The notes below the pieces were generated by a model. That model worked only from the letters and a program-made list of their open reading frames with translations, did no database searches and was not told the origin of the DNA. This document shows positions 8,800 through 18,134 of a DNA stretch of 64,000 bases, in pieces. The DNA comes from Psychrobium sp051201665 (GTDB lineage Bacteria > Pseudomonadota > Gammaproteobacteria > Enterobacterales > Psychrobiaceae), in NCBI RefSeq assembly GCF_051201665.1, contig NZ_CP179210.1, positions 4,225,774-4,289,773 of the forward strand, given 5' to 3'. Numbering within the stretch: the stretch's first letter is position 1; the number at the start of each line of letters is the position of its first letter. Made by a program: the position numbers and the translations under genes.

Positions 8800-10659
8800 A
8801 TGTTTGATCTATTTTTGAGCGAGTTTAAACGCTATCGCTTAGTAGCGCTTGCCGCCTATTTTTTACAAATCTTGTGTTGGATTATCATCGGTAAAATGAT
8901 GATAATTTTACAGCCAATCTACTTTAAACACGCTATTTTAATGCTGTGTGCTTTAAGCGCAGGTGTGGGTATTGGCGCTGTGCAAATGCTATTACATAAG
9001 CGTAAAAACCATTGGACCTATTTAATACATCGACCGTTATCAATGTCCAAAATTCATTTAGCGCTAAGTGCAGCAGCGCTTTGCGTTATTTTCACTGGTT
9101 TTATCTTTCCTTTTATTAGTGTAGTGGCATACCTAGATTTAATGACCAATAACGTTGTAGACGTGCGCCATTATTTAATGTGCGTCGAGATGATGTTAAT
9201 TGCGGCAACGGCCTATTTTATTACAACTTACGCTGTTTTATCGCCTTCAAAATTGGTGATTATGTCGTTATGGATGGTGGCGTATTTGTGCGCTAGAAAC
9301 ACCATTCACGCTAACTACATGTTGTTATATGCCGCTATTTTTTGTGGCTTAAGTTTTTACATGTCTCGTTGTGCTTTCAAAATAGATCTGTCAGTTTTTT
9401 CCAGTAAAAAACCGATGATTGTTTTGATGAGTGTAGCAATGCAACCACTGCTTTTTTGGATATTAGGCAGCTTGCAAGCGATTTATTATCACGTGCCAAT
9501 GAGCATAATGGGCATTCACCCCAATAAAGATTTAACAAAAGATAGTTACTATTCTTTTGTTCGCAGCGATACCAACCAACAGTTTGCCGCATTGCTTGCC
9601 AAAAGTGATAGCGATTTAGCGCCAGCTTTAAATAGACAACTGAGTTTGGCTAAATTTAAGAGTTTTGGATTGCGAGAGCGTGTTGATGTAGCCAAAGGTC
9701 AACTATTTACCAGCGATCGTGGTTATGAAATATGGGATGAAAACAACAATATATGGGTGTTTTCCCATGACAAAATGGTGTTTGAAGGTCGTCACGTTAG
9801 AACCGATGAACAAGCTGGATTTTTGACGAGAGCAGGTTTTGTAGCAGCGTCAGAAAAAATAACACCGCTACAGCAATTTGAATATGTGCCTAATATTATT
9901 AGCTCACAGTATATCTACACCCAAAACACGCTGTTTAATATTGATTTTAAAGCGCAAAAGATAACGCCTATTTACACACTGTCAGGGGATGAAATCTTCG
10001 CGGGCTCACCGGTATCGGCTTTTGATCTCACGCTACTTAGCACCAACAAGCGACTTGTTTTATTCAATAAAACCGACTTTTCGACGGCATCAAGCCTTAT
10101 TGAACCATTACATAGCGTGAATTTGCCAATAGCATTAGAAAACAACATGCATGTTGAAATAAGTCAGATGACCGACGGTTATTTATTGTTATTTAACAGC
10201 TCTCACTTCTTTGGGTTTGAAGAAGAAGGCAGTGAACTGATTTATGTTACGCATGATAACGACATTACTTCACTTGCTGTAAAACAGTTTGATATTCGTC
10301 ATCAGTCTCGTTTACTGACCGAACAGTATTTCACCCTATCTCCTATCGTGTCTAATGTGATTGAGTTTTCGCTAGGGCGTATTCTTACCACCATCAAAAC
10401 CACACCAGAATCGATGAAGTATTTCTGGCAACGCAGCTACCCGCCGAGTATCTGGGAATTTTGTATAAGCATGGCGTTATTTTCTGCGCTAATTACCTTA
10501 ATTATTGCTAAACGCCTACCGATGTCTCCAAGCAATCGTTGGCTATGGGTCGCTTTAAGCTTAATTGGTGCACTACCCGCATTAATTGCATTTTTGATTC
10601 TTAATGACTGGCGCGATGCACTGCGCAACGACTTCAAACAGGAGACATCACATGTTTGA
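8800..10659 (+). CDS. ABC-2-like membrane protein with large extracytoplasmic domain (paralogue 1)
   Basis: A 619-residue protein: about six membrane segments in residues 15-220, a soluble domain of roughly 270 residues, and two more segments at the C-terminus (about 550-612). It is clearly paralogous to the next gene; both begin MFDLF(L/K), share KR/RRK-WTYL(I/V)HRP near residue 75, and end in a PALIAFL/PGLLAFL segment plus WR(D/E)AL. It follows the ATPase by 8 bp and overlaps the next gene by 8 bp. It is probably one half of the transporter's membrane part; I do not recognise the soluble domain. Confidence 0.8.
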   Translation: MFDLFLSEFKRYRLVALAAYFLQILCWIIIGKMMIILQPIYFKHAILMLCALSAGVGIGAVQMLLHKRKNHWTYLIHRPLSMSKIHLALSAAALCVIFTGFIFPFISVVAYLDLMTNNVVDVRHYLMCVEMMLIAATAYFITTYAVLSPSKLVIMSLWMVAYLCARNTIHANYMLLYAAIFCGLSFYMSRCAFKIDLSVFSSKKPMIVLMSVAMQPLLFWILGSLQAIYYHVPMSIMGIHPNKDLTKDSYYSFVRSDTNQQFAALLAKSDSDLAPALNRQLSLAKFKSFGLRERVDVAKGQLFTSDRGYEIWDENNNIWVFSHDKMVFEGRHVRTDEQAGFLTRAGFVAASEKITPLQQFEYVPNIISSQYIYTQNTLFNIDFKAQKITPIYTLSGDEIFAGSPVSAFDLTLLSTNKRLVLFNKTDFSTASSLIEPLHSVNLPIALENNMHVEISQMTDGYLLLFNSSHFFGFEEEGSELIYVTHDNDITSLAVKQFDIRHQSRLLTEQYFTLSPIVSNVIEFSLGRILTTIKTTPESMKYFWQRSYPPSIWEFCISMALFSALITLIIAKRLPMSPSNRWLWVALSLIGALPALIAFLILNDWRDALRNDFKQETSHV

Positions 10660-12523
10660 TCTATTTAAAAACGAACTAAATCGTTTCAAGAAGATAGCCT
10701 TTATATTCGGCTTTGTGTTGATGGTATGTTGGGCCTATGCGTCAACGTCTATTGCGCTGACCGAAATGAAGACGATGAAAACATTTTCGGTGTATCTTAT
10801 TGTGATTGCTGCCAGCTTTATATTTGGCGTGACACAAATGTATTTGCATCGCCGAAAGGCACAATGGACTTATTTAGTACATAGACCTATTGCGACCAAG
10901 AATATTCATCTTTCGCTGATTGGCGCTGGTGCATTGTTGTTAGTAGGCGCTCTAATACTCCCTTTTATTATAGTAACGTTAGGTTATGATCTGACGACTA
11001 ATATGGTCATTGAAGGAAGATATTATCTATGGATATTGCATCTGTTATTTGTATCGATATCGAGTTATTTCATCGGTAATTACGTTATTTTATCTCCTCA
11101 CAAAGCCGCAATTTTAAGCTTTAGTTGGATCATTCTCATCACGGGCTCACGCGATATCGTGAGCAGTGGAGTCCTTATTGGTCTAGATATATTAACTTTA
11201 TGTATTACGTTTGTTTTATCAATAATATCGTTCAAAGTTAATCTCTCTGAACAATTTAGCGACAAGAGACTTGTGCTATTTAGTGCACTTGCACTGCAAC
11301 CTTGGTTTGCTGCCGTTATCATTTTCATGCAAGTGACCTATTATCACTTTCCATTAATGCTGATAGACAAACATCCCGATCAATATTCGCAAGGTCAGCA
11401 TGCTGGATACTACAGCGAAGTGTGGCGCTTAAAAGCTTCTCAATTGGCTGAAAAGTTTATTTATGATGATTACCTGCAAAAGGAACAATTGGTAAAACGC
11501 TTAGAAAAAACAGAAATTCAGCGATTAAACACAAGATTTGTCCCGAAACAATTGATAGGCCAAATACAACACCAAGATAAGCAATTTGCTCTTAATGATT
11601 CCGTTAACAAAACTCAATGGGTATTTTCTCATCAAAAAGGCGTGCTCGTTGGTCATCACCTGATCACAGATAAGCCGGTCGGTTTTGTTGGCGCACAGGG
11701 TTTCTTAGCAGCAGATGCCACAATCAATGAGAAAGATAGATTTGGCGGTGTTCCAAGCGTTTTGTTTAATAAGTTTATTCAAACAAATGACACCATTTAT
11801 GTCGTCGACTTTTCACAACGTGAAATTGAGATTAAACATCAACTTACCAATGGTGAACAATACCAAAGTAATGTTGCACCTCAACAATCGGGTGATTACT
11901 ACTTAGTTATTTCAAATAAATCTCTCTATGCATTTAATTATGGACGTTTTGACGAAGCCAATGAATACACCCAGCCCGCTTACGTGATAGAGCATCCATA
12001 CCCTTACAATCCAACATTAACCATTCGATATACTGATCTTATTGACGGCTATCTTTTGGATTATCAAAGCAGAATGCTTCATGGTTATAGAAAACCGGGA
12101 TATGGCCTCCTTTATGTGAAACATGATGGCTCATCAGAACTACTGGCGACACATTCTTTTAAAGGCTATCGACCAATCCCATCATGGATATCAACGCAAG
12201 ATTATTGGATATCACCTATTGTTGTTGGTTTAGGTTATCGTTATTTAGAATCGTTAACGAGACCGTCATACAAAGACTCTTTTATGTCAATAGACGAAGT
12301 ATTTGAAGCTTATCCGCCACAAACATACTATCTCATCTTGTTTGCAGCGATATTCAGTGCCCTGATGACTTTGTTATTGGCACGAAGAATAAAACTGTCC
12401 ACCAGCAATACGTTGATGTGGTGCATACTCAATTTAGTTTGTGCTCTGCCAGGACTATTAGCATTTCTCTTTATGACTAACTGGCGTGAAGCGTTATTCG
12501 CCGCCAAACACAATCCCAACTAA
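10652..12523 (+). CDS. ABC-2-like membrane protein (paralogue 2)
   Basis: A 623-residue protein with the same layout as the preceding gene: N-terminal membrane block, soluble middle, two C-terminal segments. ATG 10652 is chosen because it has the ribosome site CAGGAGA 7 bp upstream and matches the paralogue's MFDLF start; an earlier in-frame ATG at 10604 lies inside the previous gene. The pair presumably forms a heterodimeric membrane unit served by the ATPase at 7877. Sequence between the two paralogues has diverged strongly in the soluble part, so the duplication is old. Confidence 0.8.
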   Translation: MFDLFKNELNRFKKIAFIFGFVLMVCWAYASTSIALTEMKTMKTFSVYLIVIAASFIFGVTQMYLHRRKAQWTYLVHRPIATKNIHLSLIGAGALLLVGALILPFIIVTLGYDLTTNMVIEGRYYLWILHLLFVSISSYFIGNYVILSPHKAAILSFSWIILITGSRDIVSSGVLIGLDILTLCITFVLSIISFKVNLSEQFSDKRLVLFSALALQPWFAAVIIFMQVTYYHFPLMLIDKHPDQYSQGQHAGYYSEVWRLKASQLAEKFIYDDYLQKEQLVKRLEKTEIQRLNTRFVPKQLIGQIQHQDKQFALNDSVNKTQWVFSHQKGVLVGHHLITDKPVGFVGAQGFLAADATINEKDRFGGVPSVLFNKFIQTNDTIYVVDFSQREIEIKHQLTNGEQYQSNVAPQQSGDYYLVISNKSLYAFNYGRFDEANEYTQPAYVIEHPYPYNPTLTIRYTDLIDGYLLDYQSRMLHGYRKPGYGLLYVKHDGSSELLATHSFKGYRPIPSWISTQDYWISPIVVGLGYRYLESLTRPSYKDSFMSIDEVFEAYPPQTYYLILFAAIFSALMTLLLARRIKLSTSNTLMWCILNLVCALPGLLAFLFMTNWREALFAAKHNPN

Positions 12524-12535
12524 TCATCATTAATT

Positions 12536-12560
12536 CTTGATGCTGCCAAGCAGCATCAAG
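12536..12560 (+). repeat. Perfect 11 bp hairpin between ABC operon and peptidase gene
   Basis: CTTGATGCTGC, loop CAA, GCAGCATCAAG: a perfect stem 13 bp after the second paralogue's stop and 12 bp before the peptidase ATG. No T-run follows, so it is not a standard terminator; it could protect the 3' end of the ABC mRNA or mask the peptidase ribosome site. Confidence 0.7.
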
Positions 12561-12572
12561 CGAGTAAACATT

Positions 12573-14723
12573 ATGAAATCATTATCAAAACTATTAAGTA
12601 TTTTGAGCCTGACTGCTGCGTGTTTATCAGGATCAGCTCATGCTATTTTCATTGTTGAGTTAAATGAAGAACTCACTGACGACGCTGTTTATTCATCACC
12701 GTCAACGCTTGAAAAGCAAATTACCATTAGCCAATCAAAGCCAATACCTAAGCTACATGACTATCAAACTATTTTTAATGCCAGCAACATTTATGGTGTG
12801 TCATTGTCCCCAAATGGAAAGTATTTAAATTACTTTGAAAAAAGTGGGCCAGATCATAAGCGTATTGTTTCACTGTGGATTTACGATATTGCCGCTAAAG
12901 CATCTCATAAACTCTTCAGCACCAAACAATTATCGAATGTGAGATGGACTGTCGATAGCCAATCAATGTTCTTTGAAACGCGTAAAAACATTGCAGTTGT
13001 TGGCGTAAATAAAGGTAGTGCTCCGCAAATATTGTTCGACAAAAATAATCGCTATCATGACAAAATTATTAGTGATGATAATACCTTCACCAATAGTGTT
13101 ATTGTGCGCCGATGGCATTCTGAAACTAAGCAGTATCAGGTACTTCGTGTAGAGAACAATGGTAAAGAGTCTATTATTTATCAAACGCCACACCGCTTCT
13201 CAAGTTTTGGGTTAGATGCTGCCGGAAATCCTTCTATCCTATCCCGCTACAATGAAGAAGACGGCAACAAAGGTGAAAAATACATTATTGATATTGCCGA
13301 CAAGCAAGAAAAAATACTGTGGCAGTGTGAATGGGATGATCAATGCGGTGCTATCTATTTCGATAGAAAACGACAAAATCTATTGTTAATCTCAAATTAT
13401 CAATCAGATCTCACTCGACTAGCACTCATTGATTTGTCATCTAACAGCGTAAAAACAGTGCATTGCGACCCATTAAATCGCGCCGATTTATCCGATGCTG
13501 TATTTCAATTTGATCAGAAGAAAAAATTAATTAGTGCGCCTATTATTAGTTATCACGGTGACTACATAAAAAACCATTCAGATAACAAAGAATTACAGCA
13601 GCACATTGATTTTATAGAGAAAAGTTTAGAAACATCGTCAATGCGTATTAGAGCATCACTGTCACAAGATATTAATCAACAACCTTGGTTAATCATAGAT
13701 AATAACAATGCATACAGCTCGTTACGCTATTACCTATATCAACCAACAACCAAAACGTTAACACGCCCTTTAAAATCAATTGTTGAACAAGCGAATGTAA
13801 ATAAACCAATGCTTAAACAACATGATATTGCTGCAAAATTTCCAATGCATTACACGAGCCGCGACGGCTACCATTTACAAGGATATTTAACCTTGCCTTC
13901 TGGCGTTGATATCAGCAAAGCACCACTAATCACCAATGTACACGGCGGCCCATGGAGCCGTGTAACCGACAAATATCAACGCTCAACGCAATTGTTAACT
14001 AACCGTGGCTACATAGTATTTGAACCAAACTTTCGCTCATCAACTGGCTTTGGTAAAGACTACCTTACTAGCACAAAGGGCGAACATGGTGATGGGCGAA
14101 TTCAGCGCGATATCATTGATGGCGTTTACTATTTATTAAACAATAATGTCGGCGATAAAAATCGATTAGCTATTGTTGGCCATTCATTTGGTGCTTACAG
14201 CACACTTGCCGCATTAGCTTATACGCCAGACTTATTTCAAGTGGGTTTTGCTGGTGCACCGCCTCATGATATTGGCCGTTCAGCCATGTATTATTACCGG
14301 TTTACAAAGCAAACCAATAAATATAATCGTGAATACTTTATGAAACAGCTGGTCATTGACTGGGATGATAAAGAATTAATGGCCAAGCATTATGAAAAAT
14401 CACCAGCAGCACACGCAAAGCATATTAAAAAGCCGCTAATTATGTGGGCAGGAAAAAACGACCGCCGCGTGTTTATTGCCGATGTTAAAAACTACGCGTT
14501 AACGGTGGAAGAAATGAATAAAAAGGTTAGCTTATTCGTCGATCCGAAAGCGATGCATTCACCATCAAGCAAAGTCGGTATCTATGCTTATCAATACTTA
14601 CTTGAAAAGTCGTTAGCCGATAATATTGGCGGTAAACTAAAATCAATCGATCCAGTAAAAGATAAAAAACTATGGCGCTTTATCAACAAGAATATGGCTA
14701 TCGACCACAATAAATTATTGTAA
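12573..14723 (+). CDS. S9-family (prolyl oligopeptidase-like) serine peptidase, exported
   Basis: 716 residues from ATG 12573, which starts a clear signal peptide (MKSLSKLLSILSLTAACLSG...AHA); the upstream in-frame codons lie in the hairpin. An N-terminal beta-propeller region of about 400 residues is followed by an alpha/beta-hydrolase domain: HGGPWSR (oxyanion region), nucleophile GHSFGAYS near residue 537, the acid within AGKNDRRV and the histidine in KAMHSPSS. This is an acylaminoacyl-peptidase/DPP-like exopeptidase, probably periplasmic. It follows the ABC operon closely, and both may act on peptides at the envelope, an inference. Confidence 0.9.
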   Translation: MKSLSKLLSILSLTAACLSGSAHAIFIVELNEELTDDAVYSSPSTLEKQITISQSKPIPKLHDYQTIFNASNIYGVSLSPNGKYLNYFEKSGPDHKRIVSLWIYDIAAKASHKLFSTKQLSNVRWTVDSQSMFFETRKNIAVVGVNKGSAPQILFDKNNRYHDKIISDDNTFTNSVIVRRWHSETKQYQVLRVENNGKESIIYQTPHRFSSFGLDAAGNPSILSRYNEEDGNKGEKYIIDIADKQEKILWQCEWDDQCGAIYFDRKRQNLLLISNYQSDLTRLALIDLSSNSVKTVHCDPLNRADLSDAVFQFDQKKKLISAPIISYHGDYIKNHSDNKELQQHIDFIEKSLETSSMRIRASLSQDINQQPWLIIDNNNAYSSLRYYLYQPTTKTLTRPLKSIVEQANVNKPMLKQHDIAAKFPMHYTSRDGYHLQGYLTLPSGVDISKAPLITNVHGGPWSRVTDKYQRSTQLLTNRGYIVFEPNFRSSTGFGKDYLTSTKGEHGDGRIQRDIIDGVYYLLNNNVGDKNRLAIVGHSFGAYSTLAALAYTPDLFQVGFAGAPPHDIGRSAMYYYRFTKQTNKYNREYFMKQLVIDWDDKELMAKHYEKSPAAHAKHIKKPLIMWAGKNDRRVFIADVKNYALTVEEMNKKVSLFVDPKAMHSPSSKVGIYAYQYLLEKSLADNIGGKLKSIDPVKDKKLWRFINKNMAIDHNKLL

Positions 14724-14785
14724 TAAGTGTGCGCCAATTGCTATCTAATTTTCGTAATTGGTATCACATCGGCGCATTTATTTAA

Positions 14786-15526
14786 TCAGTAATAAGTGTC
14801 GTCTTTTGTAAAGGTACCGGGAGATATGGCATTCACAAATGTCTTAAAACTCAATATCCACAAACATATCAAACCAAAAATATATAAGTACGTATTTTGT
14901 GTTTGAAAAGCCCTAATACGCGGTTTCAATAAGCGATATGACAACAACATTCTATCGTCAGACTTAAGCTGATAAATAACACCTTCTTGATGCCACACAT
15001 TGATCTGAGCACCGCTAGGGTATTCTTTCTTGATGGTTTGACACATGCGATGGTTGACATCAAATGCCGCAAATAAGTCAGATCCCGATGATAATTCTAA
15101 GTCGATATAGCGACGAATATTTCCTGTTTCTTCATCTTCCACATCAGTCACCACGCAGCGCATGTCAGACACGGTCGTATTGTATTGCCGAACATTGTCT
15201 AATGAAGTGACCCAATATTCGTTGCCGATTAATGCCAATATACACAAAGTAGCCGCCAGCACGGCAGTGATCACAAAACGTCGACGTTTTTTATGCCCAT
15301 TGGATTTGAAATCGACAAAAAATGTATCAGCTTCATCATCATCGCTGTCATCATCATTAAAACCACTAAGATGTTCGGTATTACTGCCGTGTAAGTTGCC
15401 ACACAGGCGACGACGTTCTATTTCATTAACTAATGCATCAAAGTTCTCAGGATAACGCTCGGCGTCAATACGGCGTCTTGTTTCCAATAAGTCTTTAAGA
15501 GAATATGTGGTGTAATCAAGCTTCAA
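14786..15526 (-). CDS. Uncharacterised two-TM membrane protein
   Basis: A 246-residue protein. Residues 1-40 are a charged helical motif (YSLKDLLETRRRIDAERYPE) of the sort annotated at the N-terminus of many small gammaproteobacterial membrane proteins. An acidic stretch (DDDSDDDEAD) precedes a basic patch and a membrane segment at about 82-102. A beta-rich extracytoplasmic part follows, then a second membrane segment near 213-232. It is convergent with the S9 peptidase. I do not know its function. A short neighbour at 15662 shares the N-terminal motif. Confidence 0.75.
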   Translation of the reverse strand: MKLDYTTYSLKDLLETRRRIDAERYPENFDALVNEIERRRLCGNLHGSNTEHLSGFNDDDSDDDEADTFFVDFKSNGHKKRRRFVITAVLAATLCILALIGNEYWVTSLDNVRQYNTTVSDMRCVVTDVEDEETGNIRRYIDLELSSGSDLFAAFDVNHRMCQTIKKEYPSGAQINVWHQEGVIYQLKSDDRMLLSYRLLKPRIRAFQTQNTYLYIFGLICLWILSFKTFVNAISPGTFTKDDTYY

Positions 15527-15661
15527 AGCATTAATCCGTTTAAAATCATCGCGCTATCATAGTATAAACAACCCACTCATCCAACAGTTGACTTTTCAAT
15601 GCTACCTTTACTAACTTCATGACAAACTTACCGAAAAATATCCAAAACAGAAATATTATTA

Positions 15662-15844
15662 TCAGTTTAAAAATTCTCTCTTTATTGATGTAGCTTTGAT
15701 AACGCAGATCATTTTAATTGGTGATAACGATCTAAAGCAGTGAACGGTGAGGGCGAGTTGATCACAGTCATCTTGCTGCTTTTGTGGATCAAGATTTTTT
15801 CTTTTTGAAATGAGTTCTTCGAGAGTGTATTGAGAAAAGTCCAT
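15662..15844 (-). pseudogene. Fragment of a paralogue of the 14786-15526 protein
   Basis: A 60-codon frame whose first 20 residues (YTLEELISKRKNLDPQ) match the N-terminal motif of the neighbouring 246-residue protein (YSLKDLLETRRRIDAE). After about residue 22 it has no similarity, looks non-coding and has no membrane segment. I read it as the 5' stub of a duplicated gene; it could also be a real short protein. Confidence 0.45.
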
Positions 15845-15917
15845 TTGCGTTAAAAATCCAAAAAAACGCTTTAGTTAGGAAATGTAACTGTAAGCTAAAA
15901 CGCTATATTTGGTTTAA

Positions 15918-17300
15918 TTAGATAACTCTTGAAAACTGCTGCTGACGGGCTCTATCGCGTAAATAAACATCAAAACACATGCAGATATTACGGATTAATA
16001 ATTCACCTTTCGGTGTGACCTTTAATGAACGGGCATCATATTCAACCAATTTATCGTCGATAAACGTTTGAAGTAATTGAAGATCTTCTTTGAAGTATTC
16101 TTCAAAGCTAAGATCCCATTGCGATTCTATCGATCCAAAATCTAATTCGAAGTGACAGATCAATTGTTTGATCACTGCTCGGCGAATAAAGTCATCTTCT
16201 GCTAAGCCAACACCTTTCCATAATGCATTAGATCGTTCGTCGACGCTGGCGTAATACTGCTTAATATCTTTTTGGTTTTGTGCGTAACAATTACCAATTT
16301 GACTAATAGCTGAAACACCTAGCCCTAGAAGATCACACTCAGGCTGCGTTGTATAGCCTTGGAAATTACGGTGTAATTTACCGTTGTTTTGCAAAATAGA
16401 TAACTCATCGTCAGGTTTAGCAAAGTGATCCATGCCGATGTACTGATAGCCAGCAGCAACCAACTGATTAATGGTATTTTCTAAGATTTGTAATTTTTCA
16501 CGAGGAGACGGCATGTCTTCTTCTTTTAATTTACGCTGCGCGGCAAAAATTTGCGGTAAATGCGCATAGTTAAAAACAGACAAGCGATCTGGCGATAACT
16601 CAATAACTCGATCAATTGTTTTCGCGAATGATTCAGTGGTTTGATGCGGTAAGCCGTAAATTAAATCAATGCTGGTGGACACAAATCCAAGCTCACGAGC
16701 ACGCTCAATCATCGCAAAAATAAATTCTTCACTTTGTTCACGATTAACGGCGACTTGAACATCTTTATTGAAATCTTGCACCCCTAAACTAATGCGGTTA
16801 AAGCCTTCGTTACGCAAATTATCTAGGGTGTCTAATTCAATTTCACGTGGGTCAATTTCAATCGAGTATTCACCAACATCAGCAAAATTGAACTCTTGGC
16901 GTAATAAATTCATTAATGAAGATATTTGTTCTTTGGTCAAAAAGGTCGGTGTACCGCCGCCCCAGTGCATCTGAGTCACAGTTTGATGCTTAAATAATTG
17001 AGCACGCGCCGTAATTTCTTTGGCTAAGAACTCTAAGTACTGATCAGCTTTATGGGCATGGCGAGTAATAATTTTATTACAGCCACAGTAGTAACAAAGC
17101 ATGTGACAAAACGGGATATGAATATAGAGCGATAGACTTTCATTGTTGCTATTAGTGACGGCTTGAACAAAGTCATCTTCAGCAAATTCTTCGCTAAATT
17201 CGAGAGCAGTTGGATACGATGTATATCTTGGACCGCTATAATTGTATTTTTCAATTAAAGCCTGATCCCATTCTATTGTTTTATTCACGCTATTGACCAA
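15918..17300 (-). CDS. hemN: Oxygen-independent coproporphyrinogen III oxidase
   Basis: A 460-residue radical-SAM enzyme that decarboxylates coproporphyrinogen III to protoporphyrinogen IX without oxygen. N-terminal NYSGPRYTSYPTALEFSE is diagnostic of HemN. The cluster motif HMLCYYCGCNK (CxxxCxxC plus extra Cys) and HWGGGTPTFL follow. The C-terminal HemN domain is complete. The frame opens with TTG at 17300; GTG at 17288 is an alternative that gives a start closer to relatives. It is divergent from a TetR gene. A candidate -35 TTGAAA (17348-17343) and -10 TATACG (17324-17319) lie upstream. Confidence 0.95.
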   Translation of the reverse strand: MVNSVNKTIEWDQALIEKYNYSGPRYTSYPTALEFSEEFAEDDFVQAVTNSNNESLSLYIHIPFCHMLCYYCGCNKIITRHAHKADQYLEFLAKEITARAQLFKHQTVTQMHWGGGTPTFLTKEQISSLMNLLRQEFNFADVGEYSIEIDPREIELDTLDNLRNEGFNRISLGVQDFNKDVQVAVNREQSEEFIFAMIERARELGFVSTSIDLIYGLPHQTTESFAKTIDRVIELSPDRLSVFNYAHLPQIFAAQRKLKEEDMPSPREKLQILENTINQLVAAGYQYIGMDHFAKPDDELSILQNNGKLHRNFQGYTTQPECDLLGLGVSAISQIGNCYAQNQKDIKQYYASVDERSNALWKGVGLAEDDFIRRAVIKQLICHFELDFGSIESQWDLSFEEYFKEDLQLLQTFIDDKLVEYDARSLKVTPKGELLIRNICMCFDVYLRDRARQQQFSRVI

Positions 17301-17335
17301 TGTTCACTTAAAGATTAACGTATATTATTAATCAG

Positions 17336-17366
17336 ATTGCGATTTCAAATATTGATCGATCGCAAT
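17336..17366. promoter_or_regulatory. Inverted repeat between hemN and tetR
   Basis: ATTGCGAT (17336-17343) and ATCGCAAT (17359-17366) form a perfect 8 bp inverted repeat with a 15 bp spacer. It overlaps the predicted hemN -35 and lies 55 bp before the TetR start, where an operator controlling both genes would be expected. The target is unproven. Confidence 0.45.
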
Positions 17367-17421
17367 GACGCACTCAATAATTTGTCTTGACTCCACAAAC
17401 TCGCAATGGAAGGCATGAAAA

Positions 17422-18012
17422 ATGACATCACGCGCTAATACAGACCAAGAAAAGCAGCAAAAGCACCAAGCAATCATTGATTCTGCCGCTTCACTGTTTC
17501 AAGAAAGCTTTATCTTGCCGACCGTTGCGACTATCGCTAAAGATTGCGGCCAAGCAAAAGGAACTGTCTACCTTTACTTCTCAAGCAAAGAAACTATTTA
17601 TATGTCGTTGCTACAACAGCATTACCAAATATGGTTTGAGCAATTGCAACAAACACTTGCCACTACTCAAAGTTTGGCAGAGCTATTAAATTGCTTTGTG
17701 AAATACCCATTAGAAGACCCACTATTTTTTCCATTAGCTAGTTTATCGTGTTCAACATTAGAACCGGGCTGTAATGAACAAATTAAGAATGAGTACTATC
17801 AATGGATGAATAATCACGCCAATCAAGTCGCGGCGCAAATAAGTCAACAGTTTCCAATGTTGACTGAAGCCCAAGCACTGGCGCTATTTAGTGATAGTCA
17901 CGGTCTAATATTGGGACTGTGGCAACAACGACAGCGCCAACAAAATGAAGATTTTCAGGCGCATTTGAAAGCTGCATTAGCAAGATTATGGAAAGGATAT
18001 TTTGCCAAATAA
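17422..18012 (+). CDS. TetR-family transcriptional regulator
   Basis: A 196-residue repressor-type protein with the TetR helix-turn-helix at about residues 35-60 (IAKDCGQAKGTVYLYFSSKE) and an unspecific helical ligand domain. Divergent from hemN with the inverted repeat between them, so it probably regulates itself and perhaps hemN. The ligand is unknown. It precedes the molybdenum cofactor cluster on the same strand by 122 bp, but a separate promoter-like TATACT in that gap argues for independent expression. Confidence 0.88.
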   Translation: MTSRANTDQEKQQKHQAIIDSAASLFQESFILPTVATIAKDCGQAKGTVYLYFSSKETIYMSLLQQHYQIWFEQLQQTLATTQSLAELLNCFVKYPLEDPLFFPLASLSCSTLEPGCNEQIKNEYYQWMNNHANQVAAQISQQFPMLTEAQALALFSDSHGLILGLWQQRQRQQNEDFQAHLKAALARLWKGYFAK

Positions 18013-18048
18013 TTTTAGGTGAAATAAAGTGCAGCAAATTCTGTTCTT

Positions 18049-18134
18049 ATACTTTGAAACTGATCCACTGACACCGCAGGCCACATTTGCTATGGTGGAC
18101 ACAGAGTATTTTTTGGCAAACCTTAGGCAAACTC
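18049..18134 (+). promoter_or_regulatory. moaA promoter and leader
   Basis: A TATACT box (18049-18054) is followed by a leader of about 75 nt containing CCAC...GTGG (18081-18098) and several short complementary segments. The position would suit a molybdenum-cofactor-sensing leader, but I cannot match it to the Moco motif by eye. Confidence 0.3.

Noticed and set aside
14724..14785. Another MITE copy (CCAATTGC...AATTGGTAT)
   Set aside because: Only a few bases resemble the ends, there is no TAA duplication and the segment is too short; more likely a weak terminator between convergent genes.
17352..17365. FNR box (TTGAT-N4-ATCAA) before hemN
   Set aside because: Only the left half matches; the right half is CGCAA. 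The better symmetry is the ATTGCGAT/ATCGCAAT repeat.
18055..18134. Moco riboswitch before moaA
   Set aside because: The location is right, but I cannot fit the known Moco RNA helices and GNRA-type stem to this sequence; a covariance-model scan would decide.
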